Source: an uncultured bacterium (lineage in GTDB: Bacteria > Bacteroidota > Bacteroidia > Chitinophagales > CAIODY01). From it: 21,538 nt of DNA. The notes under the pieces are model-generated. The model was given only the letters and a program-made list of their open reading frames with translations. It had not been told where the DNA came from and made no database searches. The first letter of the stretch is position 1, and each line of letters starts with the position of its first letter. The stretch covers positions 1 through 21,538 of the forward strand of contig CAIQHW010000120.1 in the NCBI GenBank assembly GCA_903871715.1, written 5' to 3'. Positions 14,401 through 21,538 of this stretch are shown here, piece by piece. The position numbers and the translations under genes are program-made.

Positions 14401-14437
14401 AAAAAGCTCTTCTGACTAAATCGGAAGAGCTTTTTTT
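14401..14437 (+). terminator. Riboswitch expression platform: Rho-independent terminator
   Basis: A 15-bp stem (14401-14415 with 14421-14435, one G-U pair) with core GCTCTTCTGA/TCGGAAGAGC and loop CTAAA is followed by a T-run. The 5' arm can alternatively pair with the 3' side of P1: AGTTAGAA (14360-14367) with TTCTGACT (14410-14417), eight contiguous pairs including one G-U. These structures are mutually exclusive, so SAM binding (P1 formed) should permit termination and SAM shortage should allow read-through into the operon. Confidence 0.88.
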
Positions 14438-14513
14438 ATTTAAGCTCTGCCCATCGTCTGCATTTTTCGATAAGTGATTTTATTTTTTTATCACAATTAA
14501 AATTTCATTTATC

Positions 14514-15683
14514 ATGCAAAAAACAACAAACATTATCCATTCCATTCCCGTTGACGAAGCCACAGGCTCTATCTCCGTGCCTATTTATCAAACCGCAACT
14601 TTTGTGCAGCAAGCACCCGGAATTAACAAAGGTTACGATTATGGTCGAAGCAATAATCCAACCCGACATGCACTCGAAAAAATTGTAGCCAATTTAGAAA
14701 ATGGCAAAGCAGCTTTTGCTTTTGCCACAGGTTTGGCAGCCATAGATGCAGTGTTAAAGCTGCTTTCTACTGGCGATGAAATTATTGCAGTGGATGATAT
14801 TTATGGTGGAGCCTATCGTTTGTTCACTCATGTTTATCAAAAATTTGGCATCAAAGTGCATTATGTGGATACGACCAACGCTGAAAATGTTTTAGATTTT
14901 ATCAACGATAAAACCAAAATAATTTGGCTGGAATCGCCGACCAATCCTACTTTGAAGATTTCCGACATCAAAAAAATTTCGGCAATTGCGCACATCAAAA
15001 ACATTTTGGTAGTGGTAGATAATACTTTTGCATCGCCTGTAAGCCAGCAACCATTGGGCTTGGGAGCTGATATTGTGATTCACAGCGGTACAAAATATTT
15101 GGGTGGACATTCAGATTTATTAGCAGGATTGGTGATTGTGAATACCAATGAACTAGCCGAGTTAATCAAATTTATTCAAAACGCTTCGGGTGGAATTTTA
15201 GGTCCGCAAGATTGTTGGCTTTTAATTCGTGGCATCGAAACAGTTACGCTTCGGGTCGAAAGGCAATGTAGCACTGCATTACAAGTTGCTCAATTTCTTT
15301 TGCAATGCGATGAAGTGGAAGAAGTTTTTTATCCTGGTTTACCTAATCATTTGAATCATGAAATTGCAAAAGAGCAGCAAAATGGCTTGTATGGCGGTGT
15401 TGTATCATTTTCACTAAAGGAAAACACAGAAGAAGTAGCTACAAAATTTGTAACCAGCACCAACTATTTCAAATTAGCCGAAAGCCTTGGTGGCGTGAAG
15501 AGCCTGATTTGTCAACCTTCACAGATGACACACAAATCTATACCAAGAGAAAAACGCTTGCAATCGGGCATTGCCGATTCGCTAATCCGCTTGTCATGCG
15601 GCATTGAAGAAGCCGAAGATTTGATTGGCGACATCGAACAAGCATTTCAAAAAATAAATTCAACAACAATTATTCATCAATAA
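14514..15683 (+). CDS. metB: Transsulfuration-family PLP enzyme (cystathionine gamma-synthase-like)
   Basis: The 389-residue protein belongs to the Cys/Met-metabolism PLP family. Landmarks are PIYQTATFV (23-31), YDYGRSNNPTRHALE (41-55), FATGLAAIDAV (70-80), LESPTNPTLKI (139-149), Asp169 in VVVDNTFASP, the cofactor lysine Lys194 in SGTKYLGGHSD, and SLGGVKSLICQPSQMTH near the C-terminus. In this family members make cystathionine from acylhomoserine and cysteine, or homocysteine from acylhomoserine and sulfide, or cleave cystathionine. The SAM riboswitch and adjacent homoserine dehydrogenase argue for the biosynthetic direction, but sequence alone does not separate MetB, MetZ and cystathionine lyase, so the symbol is provisional. 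It is the first gene of the operon, 77 nt after the terminator. Confidence 0.85.
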   Translation: MQKTTNIIHSIPVDEATGSISVPIYQTATFVQQAPGINKGYDYGRSNNPTRHALEKIVANLENGKAAFAFATGLAAIDAVLKLLSTGDEIIAVDDIYGGAYRLFTHVYQKFGIKVHYVDTTNAENVLDFINDKTKIIWLESPTNPTLKISDIKKISAIAHIKNILVVVDNTFASPVSQQPLGLGADIVIHSGTKYLGGHSDLLAGLVIVNTNELAELIKFIQNASGGILGPQDCWLLIRGIETVTLRVERQCSTALQVAQFLLQCDEVEEVFYPGLPNHLNHEIAKEQQNGLYGGVVSFSLKENTEEVATKFVTSTNYFKLAESLGGVKSLICQPSQMTHKSIPREKRLQSGIADSLIRLSCGIEEAEDLIGDIEQAFQKINSTTIIHQ

Positions 15684-15695
15684 AAAATAAAAATT

Positions 15696-16940
15696 ATGAC
15701 TGAAAATAAAAAATTAAACATCGGCTTAATCGGTTTTGGTGTGGTGGGTGAGGGCATTTACAACGTGTTGCAACAAACGCCAACGTTGAATGCGACCATC
15801 AAAAAAATCTGTATCAAACATGCTAGCAAAAAAAGAAATGCTCCGCAAGAATTATTTACAACCAACGTAGAATCCTTGCTGGATGATGATTCCATCAACG
15901 TGATTGTAGAATTGATTGATGATGCCGATGCGGCTTATAAAATTGTAACTACTGCTTTGCGCAATAAAAAACATGTGGTGAGTGCCAACAAAAAAATGAT
16001 TGCTGCGCATTTGCAAGAGTTGTTAATGTTACAAAAAGAAAACGAAGTGTCGCTGTTGTATGAAGCTGCGGTGTGTGGCAGCATTCCGGTAATTAGAAAT
16101 TTAGAAGAATATTACGACAACGATTTGTTGAATTCATTTTCGGGCATTGTAAATGGCTCAACCAATTTTATTTTAACCAAAATGAAAGAGGAAGGATTGA
16201 GCTATGAAAATGCTTTGAAACAAGCGCAGCAGCTGGGTTTTGCCGAAAGCAATCCTGCGCTGGATGTGGAAGGAAAAGATGCGGTAAATAAATTAACGAT
16301 TGTGTTGCAACATGCTTACGGCATCACCACAAAGCCCGAAACTATTGTGCACAAAGGCATTACACAACTGCACAGAAGCGATACAAAATATGCTGCTGAA
16401 AAAAATTACAACATCAAATTAGTTGCTAATGCTCGGCGAATTGATGACGATAAAATTGTAGCTTTTGTGTTGCCCACTTTTGTGGAAAGTAAAAACCAAT
16501 TGTACCACATTCGCAACGAATTTAATGGTGTGTTGATTGGCAGCAAATTGGCTGATGAACAATTTTTGTATGGCAAAGGAGCAGGTCGCTATCCTACGTC
16601 ATCAGCGGTTTTGAGCGATATTGCAGCTTTGCGATACGATTATAAGTATGAATATAAAAAGACAAAAAGCAACGCCCACAAATATCAATTGAGCAATGAT
16701 TTTTTGTTGAAAATATTTGTAAGTTTTAATCAAGATGCGGAAATAAATGTGAGCTTTTTTGACAGCATCGAAGACCGCTATTTTAACAAAAACAGAAATC
16801 ATTTGGTGGGTTTTATTTCGCTAAATAATTTGCAAAAAGCCGATTGGTTTAATGATGAAACTGTTTCTGTGATTGCATTTGACGGCGATGACAACAAAAT
16901 TTCAACCAACACATTTTTACACGAAACTATTTTAAATTAA
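15696..16940 (+). CDS. hom: Homoserine dehydrogenase
   Basis: The 414-residue enzyme reduces aspartate semialdehyde to homoserine, feeding methionine and threonine synthesis. Visible features are a Rossmann motif GFGVVG (13-18), the VSANKKMIA segment (95-103), YEAAVCGSIPVI (122-133), NGSTNFIL (153-160) and LDVEGKDAVNKL (189-200) with the catalytic Asp195/Lys199 pair. It is the stand-alone form, not fused to aspartokinase. The last roughly 90 residues (FLLKIFVSFNQDAEINVSFF onward) occupy the place of the usual ACT-type regulatory domain but do not show an obvious ACT signature. The gene starts 12 nt after metB and ends 5 nt before the thioesterase gene, so all three are one transcription unit under the riboswitch. 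Confidence 0.92.
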   Translation: MTENKKLNIGLIGFGVVGEGIYNVLQQTPTLNATIKKICIKHASKKRNAPQELFTTNVESLLDDDSINVIVELIDDADAAYKIVTTALRNKKHVVSANKKMIAAHLQELLMLQKENEVSLLYEAAVCGSIPVIRNLEEYYDNDLLNSFSGIVNGSTNFILTKMKEEGLSYENALKQAQQLGFAESNPALDVEGKDAVNKLTIVLQHAYGITTKPETIVHKGITQLHRSDTKYAAEKNYNIKLVANARRIDDDKIVAFVLPTFVESKNQLYHIRNEFNGVLIGSKLADEQFLYGKGAGRYPTSSAVLSDIAALRYDYKYEYKKTKSNAHKYQLSNDFLLKIFVSFNQDAEINVSFFDSIEDRYFNKNRNHLVGFISLNNLQKADWFNDETVSVIAFDGDDNKISTNTFLHETILN

Positions 16941-16945
16941 CAAAC

Positions 16946-17386
16946 ATGAAATTGATTACAAAACGAATTGTGATGTCGAAAGATATTGGCATCCACGGCA
17001 ATTTATTTGGCGGCACGATGATGGCTTGGATTGATGAAGCTGCGGCTGCGTATGCCACCGAGTATTGCTTTACACCAAATTTAGTAACCATAAAAGTGGG
17101 CGAATTGCATTTTAAAAAACCGCTGAAAGCTGGCAACCACATTCGCATTTATGGCGAAGTAATTTCGCTGGGTAAAACTTCTATAACCTTGAAAGTGGAG
17201 GCGCATAAATACAATTTATACAGCGGCGAAGAAACTGTGGCTTGCAGCACCAACATTACTTTTGTGCGCATTGATGATGATGGTTCGCCCACCGCCATTG
17301 GCGAAACGGTGAGAAGAAAACACGAAGAAAGTTTGGTGAAAAAGGCTGTGGATAAGGATTCTGTGGAGGCAACTTGGTTTGCTTGA
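16946..17386 (+). CDS. Hotdog-fold acyl-CoA thioesterase (YciA/BACH-like)
   Basis: The 146-residue protein carries the acyl-CoA thioesterase signature GNLFGGTMMAWIDEAAAAYA (18-37), with Asn19 and Asp30 as expected in the YciA/BACH active-site region, followed by LHFKKPLKAGNHIRIYGEV and CSTNITFVRID. Such enzymes hydrolyse acyl-CoA to the free acid and CoA and act as hexamers in the cytoplasm. It starts 5 nt after hom, so it should be transcribed from the SAM-controlled operon, an unexpected partner for methionine genes. Its chain-length preference cannot be inferred. The C-terminal tail (EESLVKKAVDKDSVEATWFA) is polar and unremarkable. Confidence 0.88.
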   Translation: MKLITKRIVMSKDIGIHGNLFGGTMMAWIDEAAAAYATEYCFTPNLVTIKVGELHFKKPLKAGNHIRIYGEVISLGKTSITLKVEAHKYNLYSGEETVACSTNITFVRIDDDGSPTAIGETVRRKHEESLVKKAVDKDSVEATWFA

Positions 17387-17474
17387 GGTAAATTTTCAAC
17401 TCCACAATCGCCTGTGCGTTTTAATTCAAAGCAGTTATTTTAAGATTGGGTAAATTCACCGAAAATTTTTTTTC

Positions 17475-20400
17475 ATGAAAAAAATATTACCACTCTGTTT
17501 GCTGTTTTTAGTTGGCGGTGTTTCAAAAATTGTTGCACAAAATTATTGGCAACAAGAAGTGAAATATAAAATTGAAGCTAAATTAGATGACGCCAAACAT
17601 ATACTGCATGGGCATTTGCAGGTAACCTACACCAATCATTCGCCCAATGAATTAACCTTCATCTATTTTCATTTGTGGGCAAATGCGTTTCAGGACAACA
17701 ACACCGAATTTGCAAAACAATATTTGCAAATGGGCAAAACCGATTTCCTTTTTGCGCAAGATGCTGAATGTGGCTACATGGATAGTTTAAGTTTTTGGAT
17801 TGACGGAAAACCTGCTTCATTTATTTTAAATGAAGACACTATTGATATTGGAAAACTGTTGCTGAATAAACCTTTGCGAAGCGGCGAAAGCATTACCATT
17901 ACTACACCTTTCCGAGTTTTTATTCCAAAAACATTTTCACGATTGGGGCATGATGGGCAGCAATATCAAATCACACAATGGTATCCAAAACCAGCAGTGT
18001 ACGATGCTTCGGGCTGGCATCCGATGCCTTATTTAGAACAGGGCGAATTTTATGGCGATTATGGTTCGTTTGATGTGCAAATTAATTTGCCCAAAAATTA
18101 TGTAGTGGGTGCGACTGGCGAATTGCAAAATGAAGAGGAAAAGAAATTTTTAGACACCTTGGCAAACCACACAGCAGCCATGGATGCCTTTGCTGATAAG
18201 GGTTCTGTGCCTTCATCATCTGAAACAAAAACATTGCATTACTTGGCAAATGATGTGCATGATTTTGCTTGGTTTGCCGACAAAAGATATTTGGTGTTGA
18301 AAGGAAAAGTAACATTAAGCAACAAACATCAAGTGAACACTTGGTTGCTGTTTACGCCGCATGGCGGACGATATTGGAAAAACGCTTTGCCTTACATTAA
18401 TAATGCGATAACTTATTACAGCAAATGGGTGGGCAATTATCCTTACAACAATGCCACCGCCGTAGAAGGCAAGCTGGAGGCGGGCGGCGGCATGGAGTAT
18501 CCGCAAATTACGGTGATTGGTGGTGTGTCATCGGCATCCATGTTAGAAACTGTGATTGTGCATGAAGTGGGTCATAACTGGTTTCAAGGCATGTTGGGCA
18601 GCAACGAACGATTGCATCCGTGGATGGATGAAGGTATCAACAGTTATTACGAACAACGCTACACTCGTGATGTTGCGAAGAAAAATGATGCTAAAAAAGC
18701 AAGCGTAAAAGCCAAAGGCATCAGCATTAATTTGGAAAATATTTTTGATAATGAAGCCACTGGAAATTCGATGGCGTATTTGGGTTATGCATTTAGTGCT
18801 TGGAAAAATGAAGACCAACCTTGCGAATTAAATTCTGCAGAATACAGCACCATCAACTACTTTGGCGATGTGTATGCCAAAACACCGTTGATGTTTAATT
18901 ACTTGGCGCATACCATTGGGCAGCAAGAATTTGATAGTATCATGCAAATTTATTTCAATCAATTTCATTTCAAACATCCACAACCAGCCGACATCAAAAA
19001 AGTGTTTGATGATAATTGCAAACAAAATTTAGATTGGTTTTGGAACGATGGCATCAACAGCACAAAACATTTTGATTTGCGATTGAAAAATATTAGCCGC
19101 ACTACCAAAAAAATTGGCAATGATGAGTTTTATACCGTTACTGTAAAAAACAACAGTAATGTGCGAACACCTTATTCCATCAGTGCTTTGGTGCATGATT
19201 CGATGGTGCAAACAATTTATTACGGTGGATTTTTGGGCGAAATGGATGTGTTGTTTCCGGTTGGAAATTTTGAAAAATTAAAAATTGATGCACAAAATTT
19301 AATCCCCGAATTAGACCGACAGAACAACACCAGCAAAATTGATGGTGTGCTGCGAAAAACAGAACCATTAAAGCTGGGTTTAATTGGCATGATGAAATTG
19401 CCCAACAAAAATCAAATCAGTTTTTTGCCATTAATTGGCTATAATTTGTATGATGGTTGGATGCCCGGATTATTAATTTACAACCCACTTTTGCCAGGCA
19501 ATAAATGGGAATATCAATTGGCGCCAATGGTAGGTTTAAAGAATTTTGAATTCACTTTTACAGGCAAATTGCAACGCAATTGGTTAGTGAACACATCGTT
19601 TCTAAACCGCATCAAAGCTGGTATTTCAGCTAATATGTTTAATGAAACAACAGCCAATGCTTTTTCATCGAGTCAAAAATATTTGCGCATCAAACCATAT
19701 GTAGAATTTGATTTAAGACCAGCAAAAATCAACAGCTCAATTCGACAAAAAATTGTGTTGGAAAGAAACATGTATGAATATGGACCAGGTTCAAAAATTT
19801 TAGATTTTAATGACCAAAATATCAGCACACAAAGCATCAATATTTTGAGTTACATTTCTGAAGATAATCAAGTTTTGAATCCGCAAAAAATGCAAATTCA
19901 ATTGCAACAACAAAATGCTGATGCAAAATTATCACTCACATTTGATGTGGCACATTTGTATAAAAAGGGAAAATATTTTGACTTACGATTTTTTGCAGGA
20001 TTTGTTCACAATGCAGACCCGGTGCTGCCTACATTCGATTTAAAGATGAGTGGATTTAGTGGCAGAGATGATTATTTGCACGATAATATGTACATCGGGC
20101 GCAGCGAAACCAACACTTTTTGGGCACACCAAATGTATATTCAAGAAGGTGGATTTCGACAAACCACTTGGCTGCAATCGCCTTTAATTGGCAGAAGCAA
20201 TCAGTTGTTGGGTGCAGTAAATTTAACAGTTGATTTGCCGATAAATTTACCATTTGCTTTGTATGGCGACTTCGGCATGTATTCGTTGGAAAGCCCACTG
20301 GTATTTGCTTACGACAAGGTTTTGTATGATGGCGGAATAACTTTTAAAATAACCAAAGCGATTCAAATTAATTTTCCGTTGTTGGCTTCAAGAGATTTTA

Positions 20401-20528
20401 AATACAACTACAACAGTGTGTTTGCAGGTAAATCCGATTTTCAAAAATGGGCAAATCGAATCACTTTTGTTTGGAACATCAATAGTTTGAATCCAATAAA
20501 AGCAATTCAAAACTTCAGTGCTAATTAA
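17475..20528 (+). CDS. M1-family metallopeptidase with C-terminal barrel-like extension
   Basis: The 1017-residue product has a signal peptide (1-21, ending KIVAQ). Residues about 25-215 form the M1 N-terminal beta-domain (LHGHLQVTYTNHSPNELTFIYFHLW, QITQWYPKPAVYD). The catalytic part has GGMEYP (338-343, equivalent to the GAMEN exopeptidase motif), the zinc motif HEVGHNWF (363-370) and Glu386 in HPWMDEGINSYYE, so the zinc site is complete. After about residue 625 come some 390 residues of alternating amphipathic strands (ISFLPLIGYNLYDGWMPGLLIYN, FEFTFTGKLQRNW, FAGFVHNADPVLP) that look like an outer-membrane barrel, so the peptidase is probably anchored facing the periplasm or the outside. Peptide or protein trimming is the likely role; the substrate is unknown. 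No clear promoter or terminator was seen around it. Confidence 0.85.
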   Translation: MKKILPLCLLFLVGGVSKIVAQNYWQQEVKYKIEAKLDDAKHILHGHLQVTYTNHSPNELTFIYFHLWANAFQDNNTEFAKQYLQMGKTDFLFAQDAECGYMDSLSFWIDGKPASFILNEDTIDIGKLLLNKPLRSGESITITTPFRVFIPKTFSRLGHDGQQYQITQWYPKPAVYDASGWHPMPYLEQGEFYGDYGSFDVQINLPKNYVVGATGELQNEEEKKFLDTLANHTAAMDAFADKGSVPSSSETKTLHYLANDVHDFAWFADKRYLVLKGKVTLSNKHQVNTWLLFTPHGGRYWKNALPYINNAITYYSKWVGNYPYNNATAVEGKLEAGGGMEYPQITVIGGVSSASMLETVIVHEVGHNWFQGMLGSNERLHPWMDEGINSYYEQRYTRDVAKKNDAKKASVKAKGISINLENIFDNEATGNSMAYLGYAFSAWKNEDQPCELNSAEYSTINYFGDVYAKTPLMFNYLAHTIGQQEFDSIMQIYFNQFHFKHPQPADIKKVFDDNCKQNLDWFWNDGINSTKHFDLRLKNISRTTKKIGNDEFYTVTVKNNSNVRTPYSISALVHDSMVQTIYYGGFLGEMDVLFPVGNFEKLKIDAQNLIPELDRQNNTSKIDGVLRKTEPLKLGLIGMMKLPNKNQISFLPLIGYNLYDGWMPGLLIYNPLLPGNKWEYQLAPMVGLKNFEFTFTGKLQRNWLVNTSFLNRIKAGISANMFNETTANAFSSSQKYLRIKPYVEFDLRPAKINSSIRQKIVLERNMYEYGPGSKILDFNDQNISTQSINILSYISEDNQVLNPQKMQIQLQQQNADAKLSLTFDVAHLYKKGKYFDLRFFAGFVHNADPVLPTFDLKMSGFSGRDDYLHDNMYIGRSETNTFWAHQMYIQEGGFRQTTWLQSPLIGRSNQLLGAVNLTVDLPINLPFALYGDFGMYSLESPLVFAYDKVLYDGGITFKITKAIQINFPLLASRDFKYNYNSVFAGKSDFQKWANRITFVWNINSLNPIKAIQNFSAN

Positions 20529-20530
20529 TT

Positions 20531-20561
20531 GTTGTGAAACTCGACTGACTAAATATTTTCT
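20531..20561 (+). promoter_or_regulatory. Possible promoter of the M16 peptidase gene
   Basis: GTTG (20531-20534), 19 nt, then TATTTTCT (20554-20561) approximates the -33/-7 pattern. The -7 box deviates from TAnnTTTG, so this is weak, and read-through from the M1 gene (48-nt gap) is an alternative. Confidence 0.3.
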
Positions 20562-20576
20562 TTTCAAAAAACAAAA

Positions 20577-21538
20577 ATGAACAAAATAGAATTCAGCAAA
20601 CACACTTTAGAAAATGGTTTGCGATTGATAATTCAACAAGATAAAACTACACCGATGGCTGTTGTAAATATTTTGTATGATGTGGGCAGCCGCGATGAAA
20701 GCCTCGACAAGACTGGCTTTGCACATCTTTTTGAACATTTGATGTTTGGTGGAAGTATCAATATAGAATCGTTTGACGAGCCAATTGAAATGGCTGGCGG
20801 AAAGAATAATGCGTTCACCAATACCGATATCACCAACTATTATGAAGTGATGCCAGCGCAAAATATTGAAACTGCTTTGTGGTTAGAATCGGACAGAATG
20901 TTGAGCTTGGCTTTCAATCCTGAATCGTTGGAAACGCAACGAAAAGTGGTGAGTGAAGAATACAAAGAGCATTACATCAATCAGCCTTATGGAGATGTTT
21001 CTCATCTGATGAGTGAGTTGTGTTTTAAAGTTCATCCTTATCGCTGGCCCACTATTGGCGCAAGTTTAAAGCATATTGAAGATGCCACTTTGAAAGATGT
21101 AAAAGCATTTTTCAAAAAGCATTATTTGCCCAATAATGCTATCATGGCTATTTGCAGCCCGATGAGCGAACAAGAAATTTTGCCATTGGTAGAAAAATAT
21201 TTTGGTGAAATAAAAATGGGTGAAGTGCCTGTAAGAAATTTGCCAAAAGAGCCAGCCCAAACTGCTTATAGAAATTTGAAAGTGCAACGTAAAGTGTCTA
21301 CCAATGCGTTTTACATGAGTTTTCATGCGTTGGAAAGAACGCATCCTGATTTTTATGCGATGGATATTATTACCGATTTATTGAGCAACGGAAAAAGCAG
21401 TAGAATGTATCAGCGATTGGTGAAAGACAATCCGTTGTTTGGCAACATCAGTTGTTATCACACAGGCAATCACGACCCAGGTTTAGTGAAAGTGAGTGGA
21501 AAATTATTGCCCAACATCTCGTTTGAAAGTGCCGAAGC
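20577..21538 (+). CDS. M16-family zinc metallopeptidase, N-terminal part (3' end cut by window edge)
   Basis: An open frame from the ATG at 20577 runs off the right edge (about 320 codons seen), which explains the missing stop. The start gives KHTLENGLRLIIQQD, the usual opening strand of M16 peptidases. The inverted zinc motif HLFEH is at 50-54 within FAHLFEHLMFGG, and the third ligand is the Glu127/Glu128 pair in KVVSEEYKE at the right distance. Downstream LSNGKSSRMYQRLV is the conserved helix of the second half-domain. No signal peptide is visible at this start. In Bacteroidota such peptidases occur as full two-repeat proteins or as pairs with an inactive partner; which applies cannot be seen here. 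The gene follows the M1 peptidase by 48 nt on the same strand. Confidence 0.9.
   Translation, partial: MNKIEFSKHTLENGLRLIIQQDKTTPMAVVNILYDVGSRDESLDKTGFAHLFEHLMFGGSINIESFDEPIEMAGGKNNAFTNTDITNYYEVMPAQNIETALWLESDRMLSLAFNPESLETQRKVVSEEYKEHYINQPYGDVSHLMSELCFKVHPYRWPTIGASLKHIEDATLKDVKAFFKKHYLPNNAIMAICSPMSEQEILPLVEKYFGEIKMGEVPVRNLPKEPAQTAYRNLKVQRKVSTNAFYMSFHALERTHPDFYAMDIITDLLSNGKSSRMYQRLVKDNPLFGNISCYHTGNHDPGLVKVSGKLLPNISFESAE

Noticed and set aside
15696..16940. Bifunctional aspartokinase-homoserine dehydrogenase
   Set aside because: The protein begins directly with the Rossmann motif at residue 13 and has no kinase domain; it is the stand-alone dehydrogenase.

Overview
The window reads as an ordinary chromosomal segment of a Bacteroidota bacterium, probably from the Chitinophagaceae/Sphingobacteriia side. 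The evidence is the A+T-rich DNA, the lack of Shine-Dalgarno sequences, promoter-like boxes of the Bacteroidota TAnnTTTG type (clearest at 14227-14234, 7829-7836 and 2943-2950 on the minus strand), very long exported outer-membrane proteins, and a DUF5916/CBM9-type protein. No tRNA, rRNA, insertion sequence, prophage, CRISPR array or defence locus was recognised. Both edges cut genes: korB on the left and an M16 peptidase on the right.

Left part (1-2990): the end of a 2-oxoacid:ferredoxin oxidoreductase beta subunit runs into a perfectly palindromic bidirectional terminator. It faces a minus-strand operon paaA-paaB-paaC that encodes the oxygenase core of phenylacetyl-CoA epoxidase. Both spacers inside this operon carry short 8-nt-period repeats.

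Envelope part (3058-9062): a secreted protein with a CBM9/DOMON-like fold and a Gly/Met/Asn-rich tail is followed on the minus strand by a small exported protein and a 1129-residue protein. The large protein combines a degenerate zinc-peptidase domain, a TolB-like propeller and an outer-membrane barrel. A metallo-beta-lactamase-fold hydrolase with an apparently leaderless promoter comes next, then a small membrane protein whose stop codon abuts radA.

Housekeeping part (9063-14066): radA overlaps tail-to-tail with an 809-residue DUF5916 outer-membrane protein. Divergent to that gene lies a pyrimidine pair, upp-dut (uracil salvage and dUTP removal).

Methionine part (14202-17386): a promoter, a SAM-I (S-box) riboswitch and a terminator with a readable antiterminator alternative precede a transsulfuration-family PLP enzyme, homoserine dehydrogenase and a YciA-like acyl-CoA thioesterase. 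The two biosynthetic genes act around the homoserine-to-cystathionine or homocysteine branch and should be switched off when SAM is plentiful.

Right part (17475-21538): a 1017-residue M1-family metallopeptidase with a barrel-like C-terminal half is followed by the start of an M16 peptidase. The most noteworthy biology is the pair of large gluzincin-plus-barrel envelope proteins, one with an intact zinc site and one with it lost, together with the well-resolved SAM attenuator. I did not find a convincing wholly new multi-gene system.
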